64,000 nt of DNA from Progne subis subis (GCA_022316685.1 JAKJHU010000156.1:620001-684000), one strand, 5' to 3'. Positions 24,214 through 38,079 are shown, numbered from the stretch's first letter. A program made the numbers and translations. Notes: generated by a model not told the origin, from the sequence alone.

Positions 24214-26954
24214 TATTTGTGATTTTTGGTGCTAATACAGCCCCCATTAAGCAGAATTAAAACACTCCCGTAAGCTTCGAGGTGTTTGTGAGAGCACAGG
24301 AACTTGCGCTCAACCCGTCCTATTTTTGTGCACAAAAACACTGATTTTGGTGCAGACTCAGATGCAAAGTTTCCCTTGCCTGGAGCACGGGCCGAGGGAA
24401 GGATGTCCCAGGCACTGGGCACCTTGGCCAAGCCGTGGTGGGTGGAGGCACCTTAGACACAGAAGTGCTGCACAAACCCAGCAGCTGAGCCCGGCGTCCG
24501 CTGGGCTTGAGGCTGAGGCCACATCTGCTCATGGATTTAAGGATCTGATGAAGAACGCAGGGAGATGGCAGGAATATCAAATCTGTTTGCTCAGGGAAGG
24601 GTCATTTTCCACAACACCTGCTTGTTATTGTCCTCCGCTCAGCATGGAGTCCTCTTCCAGCCTTGCGTTGAGGGAGCTTGGCTGGGCATGCCAAGAAAAA
24701 CAGAGGGAATCACTCTTTTATGAGCCATCCCTTGCTCCCTTTCATGTTGTTAGGAATTTCCCCGTGTGTCTCTCCCTCACAAATTCCTTTTAATCACATT
24801 GCATCTAAGCGAAAGGAATCCACCCCAGTTTGGCTTCTCCAATGCTGGGAAATGGAGCTCTCGCTCTGCTCCTCCTCTCCTGTGTCCTTTTTTGGGGTCT
24901 CCAGGACGTCAGTCCAATGGCCTGAAGAAGGAAAATCATCTGAGGTGAGAGGGCCACTTATCACTACTGCCTGTTCTGGCTGGGAGGAAATGTTCTCCTG
25001 GAATTCCAGGGAGTTGTGGGGTTTGGATGAGGAAAGAGCAGCACGTCATCTTCAAGGCTGTAGCCGTGAGAGATAAGGGGTGAGATAAGGGGTCAACACA
25101 CCAGTAATTTGGAATTATAATCCTTGGAATTACAGCACTGTGTTCCTGCTGCCTCTGAGATGGCAGTAAACACAAATCTGAGGAAAACTCCCCAAGGGAT
25201 GATTATTGGGTTTTTGTTGTTGTTGTTGTGGGTTTTTTTGTTTTGGTTTGGTTTGGGTTTTTGTATGTTTGTTTGTTTGTTTGTTTGCTTGTTTTTTTAA
25301 CCCCTGTGGTAAACTCCCTTTTGTCCAAATAAAAACTTTCCAGGAGGTTAAAAAAAATCAAAAAACAAAACCATAAAAAAATCCACTTGCAAAGATTCTG
25401 GTCGAGCCTTTCATTTGTTTGTTTCCAAATGTCATTTTAATGAAGTCGAGGAGCTGCATCAGATTTTGTCAAAGCCAGAATGAAAACAAGATGTATCCAT
25501 TAGAAACAGGGCTGGAAAGGGAGATTAGACAATTCCCCTGCCCTAAAATGGGATTGAGTATTTTCAGGATACAGACAGTACGCCAAGAATTGTTGACGTG
25601 ACTTTGGCTTTACTTCCATCCCTTTCCCCAAAATGCAACCTCCCTTTTCCCATGGCCTTGCTATCCCACCTTGAATGCTCCCTTCTCCCTCTGGATTGAG
25701 GCTGACTTAAATTAGGAATGCCCAATTAGAAACCTTCTTTAGATATCCCATCCCAGAGCAGCCCCTTGCATGGGTGCACGGGTGTTCCCCTGTTCGCTGC
25801 CCTGCTCTGGTCCTCATCCTCCATAAAATCCTGCCATGGCCTTTCCCATGGCATCTTTGTCACCTCTTTTCTATCCAGGGTTTTACCAGTTTTCCTGGGA
25901 ATTAATTTAACACCAGTGCTGGAGAATCTCCTTTATAGCTACAAGATCCTTAAACCAAATGCACACTGCTGCTACTACTGGATCCATTTAATGAATCCAG
26001 ACATTTTGGGAGAATGTATCAATTCCACCTGCAGTTTCAACAGGAAATTATGGAAACATTCTCATCCCACAGAGCCCAATTTTTGCCTGCCTTACCTGTT
26101 TTTTCTACCATAACTATAAGACGTAGAGCAGTTGCTGTTCAGATTTCTATCTTGACTTATTTTAGCACACAAGTCAAACCAACCCAAACATTTCAGCTTC
26201 ACTGGTAATTTGCTTCCATCTGTATTTGGAAAAAAAAAAAATAGAAAATCACATATTAAGACGCTCCCTTCCCTCCAGACAAATGCTTTGGAGAATGCTT
26301 TTCCCTGACTTTTGTGCTCAAAAGTGTCAAGGAAATCTGAGTCACTTGTCTGCTTTGAATTGTAAAGAATAAATGGGCTTCTCAAGCCCTTGGGCTGTGT
26401 TGGAATCTCAGCCAGAGGCCCCTATTAATAACCCAGCGAGTTCTTGTATGACACTTTCTTATCCTCATCTCACAGATGGGAATGTGGCTCTCCAAGGTCA
26501 CCCAACTTTGTAGTCACAGCTGGAGCCCAGGCCTCTCCTGCTGCCCACTGACCTACTTGAACTGGAGAAAATGCATCACCTTTTTACACAACGGCTCTTC
26601 CAGTAGCACGCACCAGAAAACCAGGGATGTCTTCATGGAAATTTCCATGGGAAACGCTCATTTTCCTGTTCAGAAATGTCTAGTCTTGGGGAAGTTCTGC
26701 TTTTTCTGTGGCAGAAGATTCAGAATGCCACGAAGAGGGGGTGGTTGCCTTTTGCCTTCCCTTCCGATTCTCCTCTTCCCATACATTTCCCATTTGGAGA
26801 GGAAATCCGTGCAAACAGAGGCCAGCCATGCAGCTCCAGTGGTTTGATTCCTGAAAATACATGAGCTAAGATTTATCCTCACACCAGTCTCTTGGTGGCC
26901 ATGGAAAGACTTTGTCCCATGGAGTGGAACACCAAAAAGCACCAAAAAGACACA
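24214..26954. other. Intergenic DNA without a recognised gene
   Basis: Only the GTT/GTTT microsatellite and scattered A/T tracts were recognised. Confidence 0.5.
25211..25298. repeat. (GTT)n / (GTTT)n microsatellite
   Basis: GTT units, then GGTTT, then five GTTT units. Confidence 0.92.
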
Positions 26955-27125
26955 ACCCCAAAGGAGGCCACTGGAGATGCTCCAAGGCCTGGAGCTCCTC
27001 TGCTGGGGGAGAGCTAGGGGTGTTCACCTGGAGAACGGAAGGCTCCAGGGAGACCTCAGAGCCCCTTCCAGGGGATAAAGGGGCTCCAGGAGAGCTGGAG
27101 AGGGATTTAGAAACAAGAGCATGCA
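26955..27125 (+). mobile_element. CR1 LINE fragment, more 5' part of the element
   Basis: GAGAGCTAGGGGTGTTCACC, GAAGGCTCCAGGGAGACCTC and GGGCTCCAGGAGAGCTGGAG are diagnostic of the CR1 segment just upstream of the usual 3' tail. Confidence 0.88.
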
Positions 27126-27562
27126 GGGCTTCTGTCTCCTGCATTTGGGATATCAATTTTTCTTGTGTTTTAGAGACTTTGACCTGAGTGTGATAGGGGA
27201 ACCAGCAGGGATTAGAATATCCTGAGGTGGAATATTCCCTTCTTTTGGTGCTGGGCACCCAGGGGTGCTCTCTGGGCTATGAAACATGTTTTCCTCCCCA
27301 AAAGGAGACCTCTCTTCTCTGTTCTGCTGTAGCCAACCCAGACCACTCCTATGAGTGGAGTCCCAGAGGGGGTTGCTCATTCCAGGATGGAAATAGAGAT
27401 TTATTTTCAGCTCCTACAAACTGAGATCATCTGCATGAAAATAGAGGTTTGTAAACCAGGATAAAATTGTCCTTGTGGGAAGTCACACCAGTACATGCAG
27501 ATGACCAGGAATTCATGTCCTACATTCACTGACCTCATCCATGTAGACAAGGATGAGAGTGG

Positions 27563-27668
27563 GGTGGAACTTGAAGGACACCTTCCACTATCCCAGTTTG
27601 CACCAAGCTCCATCCTACCCAGCTTTGAACTCTTCCAGGGATGGGGCATCCACAGCTTCTTTATATCC
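27563..27668 (-). mobile_element. Short CR1 fragment
   Basis: GGACACCTTCCACTATCCCA and CTTCCAGGGATGGGGCATC match inverted CR1 sequence; both ends are eroded. Confidence 0.72.
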
Positions 27669-28373
27669 TTACGTATCATTTAGCAGTTACGGAACTGGAT
27701 GCCTAAGGTTGTTGTAGCAGACAAGGGGGTGCAAATCTGACTAAAATATCCCCTATTCCTCATATTCCTAGGATATGTTACGTTTCTTCTGATTCGCAAG
27801 GACCCCAGCTAAACAAAGCTGAGGAATTTATCACGGGAAATGAATCCAGCTCGTGAATGGCACCACAGCGACATTTTTGCAGATCCTGGTGAATGCTGAA
27901 TGGATCCCAACTACCACTTCTCAAACTGCAGGGTTTTCATCCCAAATAAACTGAACTGAAATTGTTGTTTGGCTTTTGAGGGGCTTTTTGTTGTTTGGTC
28001 CCAAGGGAAAATGGAGTCTCCGACATGGTTGCCTTCAGAAAACTCTGAGTGTTCAGAGATTGCATTTACCTCACCAAAGGAGATATTTTTGGGGAGGACT
28101 CCCCGTCCAGTTCTGAAGCTCATTTATTTAGGGACGAGCCTATGTAGAGATGTTACGGATGCAGCTCAGCTAAGTTAATTGCAGAACTTGATCTCTTGAA
28201 TATTTATCTTTAATAGAAACAGAGCCATGAAAAGACACAGTGGTTATTTATGTTTTGGACAACTCCCTGCTCTTGTTTTGTGGACACCATCATTGTTCCT
28301 GTATGCCCAGGGAATGGTTTCTTTAGAAGTCTCTCAATCTGATGACTACCACAAAATAATAAATCAAGGTGGC

Positions 28374-28535
28374 AGAATCACACAGAATCACAGAACCTTT
28401 TACTTTGGAAAAGCTCTCCTAGGCCATCGAGTCCAAGCTGTGCCTGACCCCCACTTGGTCACTCAGCCCAGAGCACTGAGGCGTCCAGGCCTTCCTTGGA
28501 CCCCTCCAGGGATGGGACTCCTCCGCTGGTGGGGC
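28374..28535 (-). mobile_element. CR1 LINE fragment
   Basis: AGAATCACACAGAATCACAG, CATCGAGTCCAAGCTGTGCC and CACTTGGTCACTCAGCCCAG are the inverted CR1 3' end. Confidence 0.85.
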
Positions 28536-28794
28536 ATGGCCCTGTAGCCACACTGTTGCCGATACAAGCCAGGTGCCAATGGCCTTCTTGGCCACCTGGC
28601 CCCACCTGGCTCACGTTCAGCCAGCAGGAGCCATATCCATGCCTTACAAGCCCTCTTCTCACTGCTGGGGCACAGGGTGGGGGACACCACAGGGGCACCC
28701 ACCAGTGTGGTCCACGTTTTTCTCCTTCCCCTGCCTTCCACCTCTCCCCAAATTCCCCTGCCATAACATTCCTCCAGTTATTTCATCTCCTGTA

Positions 28795-28945
28795 AATCAC
28801 CCCAGCCCCGTGAGGCGATGCTGTTAATTATGTCACGCAGAGACAAATTTACAGTGCGGAGTAACAGTAAAAAATAATCCTGCTTGAAATGATGGGAGAT
28901 CTACATTCCATGGGCTCTCCGTAAATCACAGCCAGCTCCATGTGC
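28795..28945. promoter_or_regulatory. Candidate conserved noncoding element
   Basis: GATGCTGTTAATTATGTCAC and AAAATAATCCTGCTTGAAAT are complex words free of repeats; TTAATTA and TAATCC homeodomain cores are present. Inferred from texture only. Confidence 0.3.
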
Positions 28946-29751
28946 TGGGCTCATGGGCTCTTCCCACCCACTGGCAGAGCTGGTGGAATACTGGTGCTGA
29001 CAGCCCCAAAGAAGGGAGTGCTGAAAAATAACCTGCATCGCTCCAAGCGGGTGAAAAAAGGTCTGTTTTCGGCGTCCAAGTGTTGAGTACCTGATTTTCT
29101 ATGTGATGGCACCATAGTTCCTGGTGAAGGAAACTTACGTCCTCCTAGCACCTGAAAACCTGACTTTTCCAGGAGGAAATCCCCCAAAATGTGCTGGCTG
29201 TCCAAAATGTGAACTTCTGCACTTCAGGTAGGAGAAAAGCAAGAACACAGTTTCCAGATGCCCAATAGATGTGTTACCCTTGTCTCAAATGAAGGAAATT
29301 CAAATTCAGCTGCCCAGGAGCTTCAAGACGCTCAGTGTGGGCTCACACGTTGAAATTTGGGAACATCTTCAGCCCTTTCTGTGGAAATGTTCTGCAATAA
29401 ATCTGAGCTGGGTGCCAGGAAAGGAAAGCCAACACCTCATCACTCACCGCTTTAAACAGCCAATTAGTAAAATGCTCACATTGGCACCCAGTCATTTTCC
29501 CACTTCCTGGATTCCAAGGCTGTTCCTGTATAAATCCACGGAGCAAACATCTCACATGGCCACCCATTTGCTCACTGCATGGTGTCCCTGCGTCTGGACA
29601 TCCATCCAGGTGCCTCCATCTCCCTGTCAGGTCCAAAAATTTATGGCAGTTTCATCTCCTGGCTCTATTTAGTGTAGTCCAACGCTTCTCTTGGAAGAGG
29701 GAAGCACATCTGTGACACCTGCAGGCAGCACACACCAGTGGATTGAAGACA

Positions 29752-30000
29752 TCAGTGATCGGTCAAGGGGAAACGGTTTCAAACTGCACCATGGAGGTTC
29801 AGCTTGGATATTAGGAAAAATTCCTTCACTGAAAGAGCGGCTGAGCATTGGAACTGCCCAGGGAAGTGGTGAAGTCACCATTCCTGGAAGTGTCCAAGGG
29901 ACTGACTAGACATGGCACTTAGTGGGATGCTCCAGTGGGAATGCTGGACTTGATATCTTGAAGGTCTTTTCCAACCCAGTGATTGACTGGGACTGTTTTG
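29752..30000 (+). mobile_element. CR1 LINE fragment
   Basis: GTTCAGCTTGGATATTAGGA, GAACTGCCCAGGGAAGTGG and GAAGGTCTTTTCCAACCCA appear in consensus order. Confidence 0.85.
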
Positions 30001-30907
30001 TAGGTGGAAACCTCTGGCACAGGAGGGCTCCCACAGCTTCTTGGAGATTGGTCACAGCCTTTGTCCCACTGTTAGAAGTTGGTCCTGAGAGCCCCAGGAT
30101 ATCCAGGGAAATGCCTGGAGCCAAGGTGGGAGGACCTGGCATGTCCCAAGTTCTCATGTAAACTCCATCTCTCTTTTTGCAAGGTGTGGCATCCCCAAAA
30201 TTGGAGCTGCCTGACACCAGGGCTCAGGTGTCTGCCCTTTCTCGTGCTGCTGCTGAGACAGCCCCAGCTAAAATCTCCCTGCTTAAACGCCTCAGAGCCT
30301 TTTAGTTTTTGACACTGCACGTGGAAGGCAGCTGTCAATTAGCAGCTGAAAAAAGGGCAGCCTGCGGTGCTAATGAGAGTAAGTCTTTTCCATCCATTTT
30401 TCAGGGCTTTTAACTGCTATTACGAGGAGGATGGCAGATGGAAAACACTGCGGGAAAAGCCCCATTCGGAGGTAGATTCCTCTCTGCCAGGGCTGACTCA
30501 GTGGCAGCCTTCTTCCCAGGATTTTATTTTACCCCAGGATGAAGTCTCTCAAGTTGTTTCTGAAGTTACTGGCCCGGGCCAGTTCCTGTAACCGCTTTTC
30601 CCCCAGGACTGGCGTGTTCCGTCAGCTGCCACAGCTGGATCGCGGGCTGGGGACAGATGTCGTCTCCCACCCATCCTCAGTGCTGGGTTCTGACATTTTC
30701 TTGATATAAAATATAATATAATCAACAATATAGGAATATAGTAAAAAAAGAAATATTATGTGCTAAAACAATGGTGCTAAAATGCTTAATATTTCGAAAT
30801 GCTTACTAAAGAAAAGGCTTCCTAATTTCTGTGTTGGGACGGGCAGTGCTGGAGCCTCATCGCATGAGGTAGCAGGACGTGAGAGGAAAACAAGGGAATG
30901 AATGAAC

Positions 30908-31005
30908 AGGTTGGACGGGGCTTGGAGCAACCTGAGATGGTGGAAAGCGTCCCTGCTCGTGACTTTAAGGTCTTTTCAAATGCAAACCATTGTGAGATTT
31001 TGCGA
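30908..31005 (+). mobile_element. Short CR1 3' tail
   Basis: GGTTGGACGGGGCTTGGAGC and CTTTAAGGTCTTTTCAAATG match the CR1 3' end. Confidence 0.75.
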
Positions 31006-33937
31006 AGCACAATAAAATCTTGAAGCAAAAGGTAGATTTTGTGAGAGGGTTAAGGGTGAGCCAGCCCAGCATTCCCCGAAGCACATTACAAATGACCTGG
31101 AAGGGCTGGGATGGCAGCCCTGGCACCGGGAGCTTCCTGCTGCCTGCGGCTGATAAGGAAACCCCAAGCAAATCGATTGATGTCCTTGCCAGTGTCGGGA
31201 GCGCTCTCAGCCGCCCCAGGGTCATCTGTGAGCTCCGGGCGACGCTGTAGCTCCCCAGGGGCTGTCCCAGTGTGGGGCGTGTTCTGCTCCCTGTGAATCA
31301 TCCGCGGGGAAGGGAGAGGATGCTGCTTCCCGATGCGCTGGGATCAAGCTACACGAATGAAATCCCGACGAGTGATTTTAACCCGCGGGCTGGTGCCAGG
31401 GGTTGAAATCCCGCCCGGGAGGCTGCTGCCCTTCCCAGGGAGCTGGGGTGAATCCATGGGCGGCTGTGCCGGGTGCTGGGATGGTGCTGGGATTGTGCTG
31501 GGATGCGAGTGATGAGTGTGGGTGATGCAGCAGCCCCCGGGGCAATGGGGCAGCGCATCTTTTTCAGCATCAGTAACAACAACAACAACAACAAAAACCA
31601 AACAAAACCAAAACCAACCAAACAAAAAAGCATTTTCTCCTGGATTTGCTGGGATTCTCGGCCCATCCTGGGCTCCACCAGCACGGCTTAAAGAGGGGCT
31701 AAAGTACCAATTGTGCCTTCCTTAACCTTGGGACAGCTTAGCAAAGTAAATCTTCCCCAGCTGCACCGGTCTGGAAACAATCCCGCTCAGCTGCTTCCTG
31801 GGCCTGCCTCAGGGAATCTGGGCCAGACCGGGACAAACTGGGGATGGCCCTGACCCAGGGAACATGCTGTTCAGGGAATGTCAGCTCCTGCCTCCCGGGG
31901 TCTGGGGCTGAGCCACATGGAGAGCGTAGGGCAGTGGCTTTGTCCCAGCACACCTGCCCTGGAGCCAGCCCGGAGAGGGTCAGGTTGGAAGCCCTGGACA
32001 TCCTGGCCTGAGGATGGATCTATGCCTGGCTGCAGTGGGATTGCTACAGGAGAACAAGCTCAACAGTGAAGGGAGAATGGAAAAGAAAACCAGAGGAGTT
32101 CCCCATCCATGAAGCTGATGCCTTCTGGAACCACCACAACACCTTCACCTCCTCCGCTGTTTCTGGAGACACTTCCAGTGCTTGGACACTGATGACTTTT
32201 GGTTTAGGTGCAAAACAACTTGCCTGAAGCTTTTGCTTTCACACAAAGCAGCAGCATGGTGGTGGCTGGATGCTTCGTCCGGTAACATGAAACACTTTTT
32301 CCCTTTCAGATCCGGATATTTCCACGTGCTCGACCACCACATGTGAGGCCTTTACTTCATCCATGCCCTTCGTCCGCCCCTCCATCCAGCCCTCCCTCCT
32401 GTTTTCCCCAGGACCATGTTTACCCAGACATTCTGCGAGGTTGTGAACTATAAGCCCACGTGCTGGGGGGACGGTGGGGACAGAGTGGTCCGAGCTCGGA
32501 GCCAGCCATCTGTTCCATGGCGTGCCACGTGTGCTCTCTGTTTGGAAAAGGGAAGGAGGCAAAACAACCCCTTGTGAGGCAACGGCTTGCAAAGTCCTGT
32601 GGAGTCAGATCCTCCCCTTCTGCCCGTCTGAATGGGGCTGGAGGTCACCTCTGCATGGGAAAGGAGAGCTGGGCAGACAAGAAGGGGCTCTGTTTGCCTT
32701 TCCAGTACAGGATGAGAAGGGAAACAGCAGGAGAGAACTCCAGGCTTTATTTATGCTCATTAAGTGCTGAGGAGGAGCAGGGAAAAGAAACCCAGGGATG
32801 GAGTTGGTTCAGGTAGGCAGCGCTCAGGGACAGGGAGGAGAGGAACTTTAGGAGGCAGCTTGGAGTGGAGGAAGGTTTTTGGGTTTTATCTGCTTATGGT
32901 TATGGGGATTTTTTTCCAACTGTTTCAGCTGTTTGCTTTGTGGTGTTTTTTACCTAAGCAGGGTCAGAGTTTAAGGGGGACTTGGGGTAACAATGAGGTA
33001 GTGAGGGGGGAGCATTGTCCCTTGGTGCCAGTATGGAGCAGGACAGATTTGGGAACAGCAGGACCGCTCTCTGGTTCAAAGAGGATGCTGGGGACATGTC
33101 ATCCCAAAGGGCATTCTTCACCGGGACTCAAGCACTCTGTGGGTACACCCCAGTTTGGATGGAGATCCAAGACTATAGCAGGAGGATTTGGGTCTGTCCC
33201 TCCATCTTCCAAAGGAACCGGTGTGTCAGCCCTGTTAAGGACTCACCACTGAACTGTATTTCCTCCCTCTCCCCTGATGGAGAAGGTGTTGGATTTAGGG
33301 GTGACGTGAGGGCTTCTCACTCCTCTGAACACTGAGCCTAAATCCCTTGATTTCTCAAACGGAGATGGAACATTTTCTTCTGCTGAGCTCTTGGCAGCTT
33401 TCCTGGGGGCAGCTGGTCAGAGGCATCTGTGTCAGCCCTGCCTTTACACCAGGGACTGACATCAGGGTCAAAACATCCCGTGGTTGGTGCAATTCGGGAC
33501 ATTCCTGCAATGCTCAGAGTCTGACGCAGCCTGGAGGCAAGGGAGAGGCAGCACCATCGGGGATTTTTCATTGATACTTAAACGAATCCCCATCTTCTCC
33601 CTTTCCCTCCTGGGGATGTCTAAATCAGTGTCTAAATCAGCCCTGGGCTTGGACTGAGCCTAACCCAAGCCTTGTTTGCAGGTTGAGCTCCTGAGGGTTT
33701 AATAAACCTGGATAAGCTTCAGTGGTAAAGGCAGAGGAACGGGCAACTTTCTCCTGGAGGAGTCAACTGAGGCTGTGCTGGTCCCCCGCAAAATCAAGGA
33801 TCTTTTTTCAGGCAGATGAGGTTTTGGAGTGTGAGGAGCCCCATCTGGGTGAGCTGTCCCTCAGATTTGTACCAGGGCCGCTGCTGGTCCCCCTGGAGCA
33901 GCCCCAGTGTCATCACAGTCATTGCCTGAGAGTCCCT
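31006..33937. other. Intergenic DNA without a recognised gene
   Basis: GC content rises near 31.2-31.5 kb without a clear island. Open frames up to 162 aa (32764-33252) carry no recognisable motif. Confidence 0.5.
31574..31630. repeat. (AAC)n with degenerate CAAAA/CCAAAC tail
   Basis: About six AAC units followed by A/C-rich variants. Confidence 0.9.
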
Positions 33938-34012
33938 GCACATGGCAGGGGGTTGGAACTGGATGAGATTTAAGGTCCCTTCCAAACCAAGTTGTTCCAG
34001 GATTCCATGTTG
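33938..34012 (+). mobile_element. Short CR1 3' tail
   Basis: CATGGCAGGGGGTTGGAACT, GATTTAAGGTCCCTTCCA and CCAGGATTCCATG match the last 75 bp of CR1. Confidence 0.75.
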
Positions 34013-34351
34013 TTTCAGTAGACATGTGGGACTGATCTCTTCTTTCCTGCTGGAAAGAAATGTAAAAGTTTGGAAATGTTAATTTTAAGCTCACTTTATT
34101 CCACCTCCTCATCTCCCCTTAAAGTTTTGTTTAAAGAACTTATCTGGAAATTATTTTCAAGGTCACAGTGCCTGTGAGTAATCCACCATGGCTGGCTGGA
34201 AAACTTTGGGTGTCATTTATCATTTTATCTCCTTTTTTAAACTACAGAACAGATGATGGAAGCGCATGCAGAGCTGAGGGCTACCTCAAAATCAATGAGT
34301 TTGTGCCAGTTTATACCCACAGAGGAGGTGAGGGAGATGATAATGATAAAG

Positions 34352-34568
34352 GAAAGTTTAAATTTAATACTGGGAAGAAATTCTTCCCTGTGAGAGTGGA
34401 GAGGTCCTGGCACAGGGTGCCCAGGGAAGCTGTGGCTGCCCCTGGATCCCTGGCAGTGTCCAAGGCCAGGCTGGACTGGGCTTGGAGCAACCTGGGATAG
34501 TGGAAGTTGTCCCTGCCCATAGGCTTTACAGTCCCTCCAACCCAAAGCATCCCAGGATTCTGTGATCT
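34352..34568 (+). mobile_element. CR1 LINE fragment with 3' end
   Basis: GGGAAGAAATTCTTCCCTGT, TGGCACAGGGTGCCCAGGG and GGCTTGGAGCAACCTGGGA, ending in CCAGGATTCTGTGATCT, follow the CR1 3' consensus in order. Confidence 0.92.
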
Positions 34569-35451
34569 CCCATCACCTCAGAGACCTTCCTGTGCCTTTT
34601 AAGATTATTCTTCGAAGAGCTCTGCTCCATGTCAGCCTCAGGTAGTTTCAGAGGTGAGAGAGAAAATGGTAAAAAGACCTGCCCATGCCTTAAGCCCGTG
34701 GCTGAAATTATGATGTGCCGGAGAGACACCTGCACAGGGAGAAGGACTTGTTGGGAGATGGCTGTGCTGGAATCTCAGGCACACTCCATGCTCTCTCCGC
34801 CTGGGAATGGCACAAGGTGTCCATGCCCTGACCTGGCCTCCAGGCTGAAGCCTCTGCAGGTGTTAAAGACATCAACTGCCCACCCTCCTGCTGGTGTTTT
34901 TCCATCTGCCTGTGCTTAGCAGCTCATATTTTTCGAGCTGCAGGATGGGTGTGAAGAGCAACGGGGCATTGCTGGGGCACCCAGGGACCTCAATAACCCA
35001 GCACTGGGATGGAGCTGGCTCTGGGGCTGTGCAGAGCTGGAATCTTCCAAGGTATAGGCTTGGCAGTGACAACTCCAATGAAATACAGAGGGAAATACAC
35101 AGCAAACCCTCCAGGCTTATGTCAGTGGAGCAGCAGGAGAAATAGTGATTTCTTCCAAGAAAACTTCAGTCCACACTTTCTGTGCCTTTTTGCTCAAGTG
35201 CAGATTGGCATTCTCCAGGGAAAATGGTTTTCTTCCCAAAACCCACAGAGGTTTCACAGGGAAGGGAGAGGGGTGGGTGACAGTCAGGTTTTGGGGATGT
35301 TTGTAAACGGCTAAACACCCCGTTGTGCTTCATTAAGGGTTGGGCGTGTGCTTAAATCCAGGTGACTTCCATCTCCTGCTGTGCCTTTTCCCTGCAGATG
35401 AAGGCTCATTGTGCCAACGAATCCTTTAGAAAACCTGTTGCGTTTGTGTAA

Positions 35452-35580
35452 TAGAATCCCAGAATGGTTTGGGTTGGAAGGGACCTCAAAGCTCATCTTG
35501 TTCCATGTGCAGAGACATTTTCTACTAGACCAGGTGGCTCCAAGCCCTGTCCAGCCTGGCCTGGAACACTCCTAGAGGTG
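35452..35580 (-). mobile_element. CR1 LINE fragment
   Basis: ATAGAATCCCAGAATGGTTT, TTGGAAGGGACCTCAAAGC and CCAGCCTGGCCTGGAACAC match the inverted CR1 3' terminus. Confidence 0.85.
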
Positions 35581-36159
35581 GAGAAAAGAGCAGGATGCGA
35601 TGTCAATAATCAATATATAGTCCCTGAAAGGGCTTCCAGAAGCCATCAGTGCACTCCAGCTTTCCAAGGGTGTTTCCCAGCCCTTTGGAGGGAAGCTGGA
35701 GCAGATACAAGGGCTGTGAAAACCCAGTTCTAGAAATGTGCTTCGTCCGGACAAGGCAAAACTTAATTAGGGCCGGCTGGAAGAGCTTTTCTCTGCAAAA
35801 GCTCCTCTCGTGCAAAACAGATCTTTCATCAGAATGGGAAGATCATCAGGAATTTTAGAAGTGAGGTGGATGCTGTCATCCAAAATGTTTTCTTCAGAAA
35901 AAAAAAAAAAAATGCTCCTTTGGGGACTTTGAAGTGATGGAGTCATTTATTCTCTCAGATGTCAATGGAATACTGTTTTCCAGAGAACTCCTCTAGGAAT
36001 GGAACCTTTCCAGGCGTGGTGGGGTGATGGATAGGTGTCTTGTATGAAAATCACTGTGAATTTGGAGATAAATTTAAATTGGAGACCTCAAGTGCTGGCA
36101 CAGCAGTTGATCAATTCACCCTCGTGCTTTCAACCCAACAACCTCCAGTAACCTAATCA

Positions 36160-36545
36160 AGATAAATTTTAAACATATATTGGATATATTTTAAATGCAT
36201 ATTGCTGGTTCTATGTAATTTAACAAATATATTCCTCCTGCTCCTTTGCCTTCCTTCCCACAGACGACATTTTAACAGCTTGAGTGATGTTGCTTTTATG
36301 ATGCACAAGTCATTTTCCTAAACAGCAGGATAAAAGTTTGTTCAGGCAGGAATTTCATTAACTTTGGGGTCCTTGTTGCACTTAGCCGCATCGGGCTTGG
36401 CATATGGGAATAATGGGTTCCAGGGCCTGCAATTTCCATTATTTTCCATTCAGTTTATTTAAAAATCATTGGATGGATTATAAAAGGCTGCAAAACAATG
36501 AAAGTACTGTTGTTTCATATTGTTTGCTGTTGCATCCATATGTTT
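36160..36545. promoter_or_regulatory. Candidate conserved noncoding element
   Basis: Long AT-rich, non-repetitive block with ATGCATAT, TTTTATGATGCAC, several CATT/ATTA words and no CR1. The texture suggests constraint. Confidence 0.3.
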
Positions 36546-38079
36546 GGTGTTCCAGGGTTCCCTAGGAGACCTTTGGGGTGCCACAGAGGGAAATGCATCT
36601 CATAAAAGAATTCCTAAATCTTGCTTTGTCCTCATAAAAGAAAATTACAAGTCTTTGTGGACGGGATGAAACAGTGGGAAGTTTCTGATGGAGCTGATGG
36701 CGTTGGTGAGGATTTGTGTCTGCAGAGCTCTGTGCAAACCAGGAACATTGGCAGGGGGGGAAACTGAGGCACAGCACAGCTGGTGTCCTGCAGTGCCAAA
36801 CCGACACAAACATGGGATCAACCCTTTTTTTTCCAACCCCAAGCCAATGTTTTCCATGTGCCTTCACCCAGATCCCTCCTCAGGGATGCCCATTACTGAG
36901 AGATACCTGCACCTCTTTGCCCCCAGCTCTGCACACCCCATGGGAAGAAGGCGATGGGGAGCAGTGGTTGGCTCTGTGCCTCCCAGCTGGCTCCCACCCA
37001 TGGGATGTTCCTTAAAAAAAGCACCCCCTAGATCAGGCTTGCTCCCAGCCCATGTTTATAGGGAGGGAAGCACAGGACCGTACACAGGCTACATTGCCAG
37101 AGCCCTCTTGCTGGCTCTGCTCTGCTCCCCAGCCTTTTTAGGGATCCCTCCTCCATGGTTAGTGTAAATTGGACTAGGCTCCAAAAGAAATAGCCTTGTC
37201 CCATGGTCTCCAGCATTCCTGAGGTGGGGAATGCCTCGTACTGTAAATAACTGGCTAATAAAAGCACAGTGTTCTTACAGAATAAACAGCTCTGCTGCTT
37301 ACATTCAATAGGGATGTGAAATATGGAGGTGCTGGGTGCATCCCAAAATATCCCTCCGGAGAGGAGCTCCCAGAGGGGACCATCTAAGCAGAGGGGGCTG
37401 CTCTGTCCCCCTCCCACAGCCCTCTGGGAAGGATGGGGGTGCTTGCAAGGCAGTTTCAGCTCAGATTTTGACAAAAAAAATCCCCGTTCAGAGCATGAAA
37501 GAGCTGGGAACTGCAAAGGAAAGGGTGTGAAGAGGGAGGAGAGAGGGGTGGGGATTCATCTTTAAATGTGGACAGTTTGTACGAGCAATCCTAATTGCTT
37601 GGCAAGCTTTTACTCAGTGTTCCAGGGATTCTTTTCCAGCTGGCTCTGTCCACTGTTATCCTTTCTGAGACACAGGCAGATGCACAAGGTGAATTACTCA
37701 CAGTGTCCCTTGCCCAGCTGTCTGCAAACAGGTCCTGAGAGGTGTCCTGCACCCACAGCAGGCTCACATCTGTCTAATGATGAGAAACACACCCTTGGAC
37801 CTTTATTTAATCTCCTTCTAAATCCCTTTGGTCCTCATCCTCATCTTAGTCCATCGATGCATCTAATGATGATCAGTCCATGTGTGAACTGTGCAGAATG
37901 GAGATTATTAAACTGTTTATGGATTGATAAAATTGTGTCACATTCAATGCCACAAAATCCTGCAAAAAACTAAGATCTGCTGGAGAAAATGTCGGAAGGA
38001 ACTGGAGGGATAGCCGTGCAGTGTCGGCATCAAGGATGCTCCTGCATCAAGGGATGTTCCCTTGGAAGGGACAACTCCA

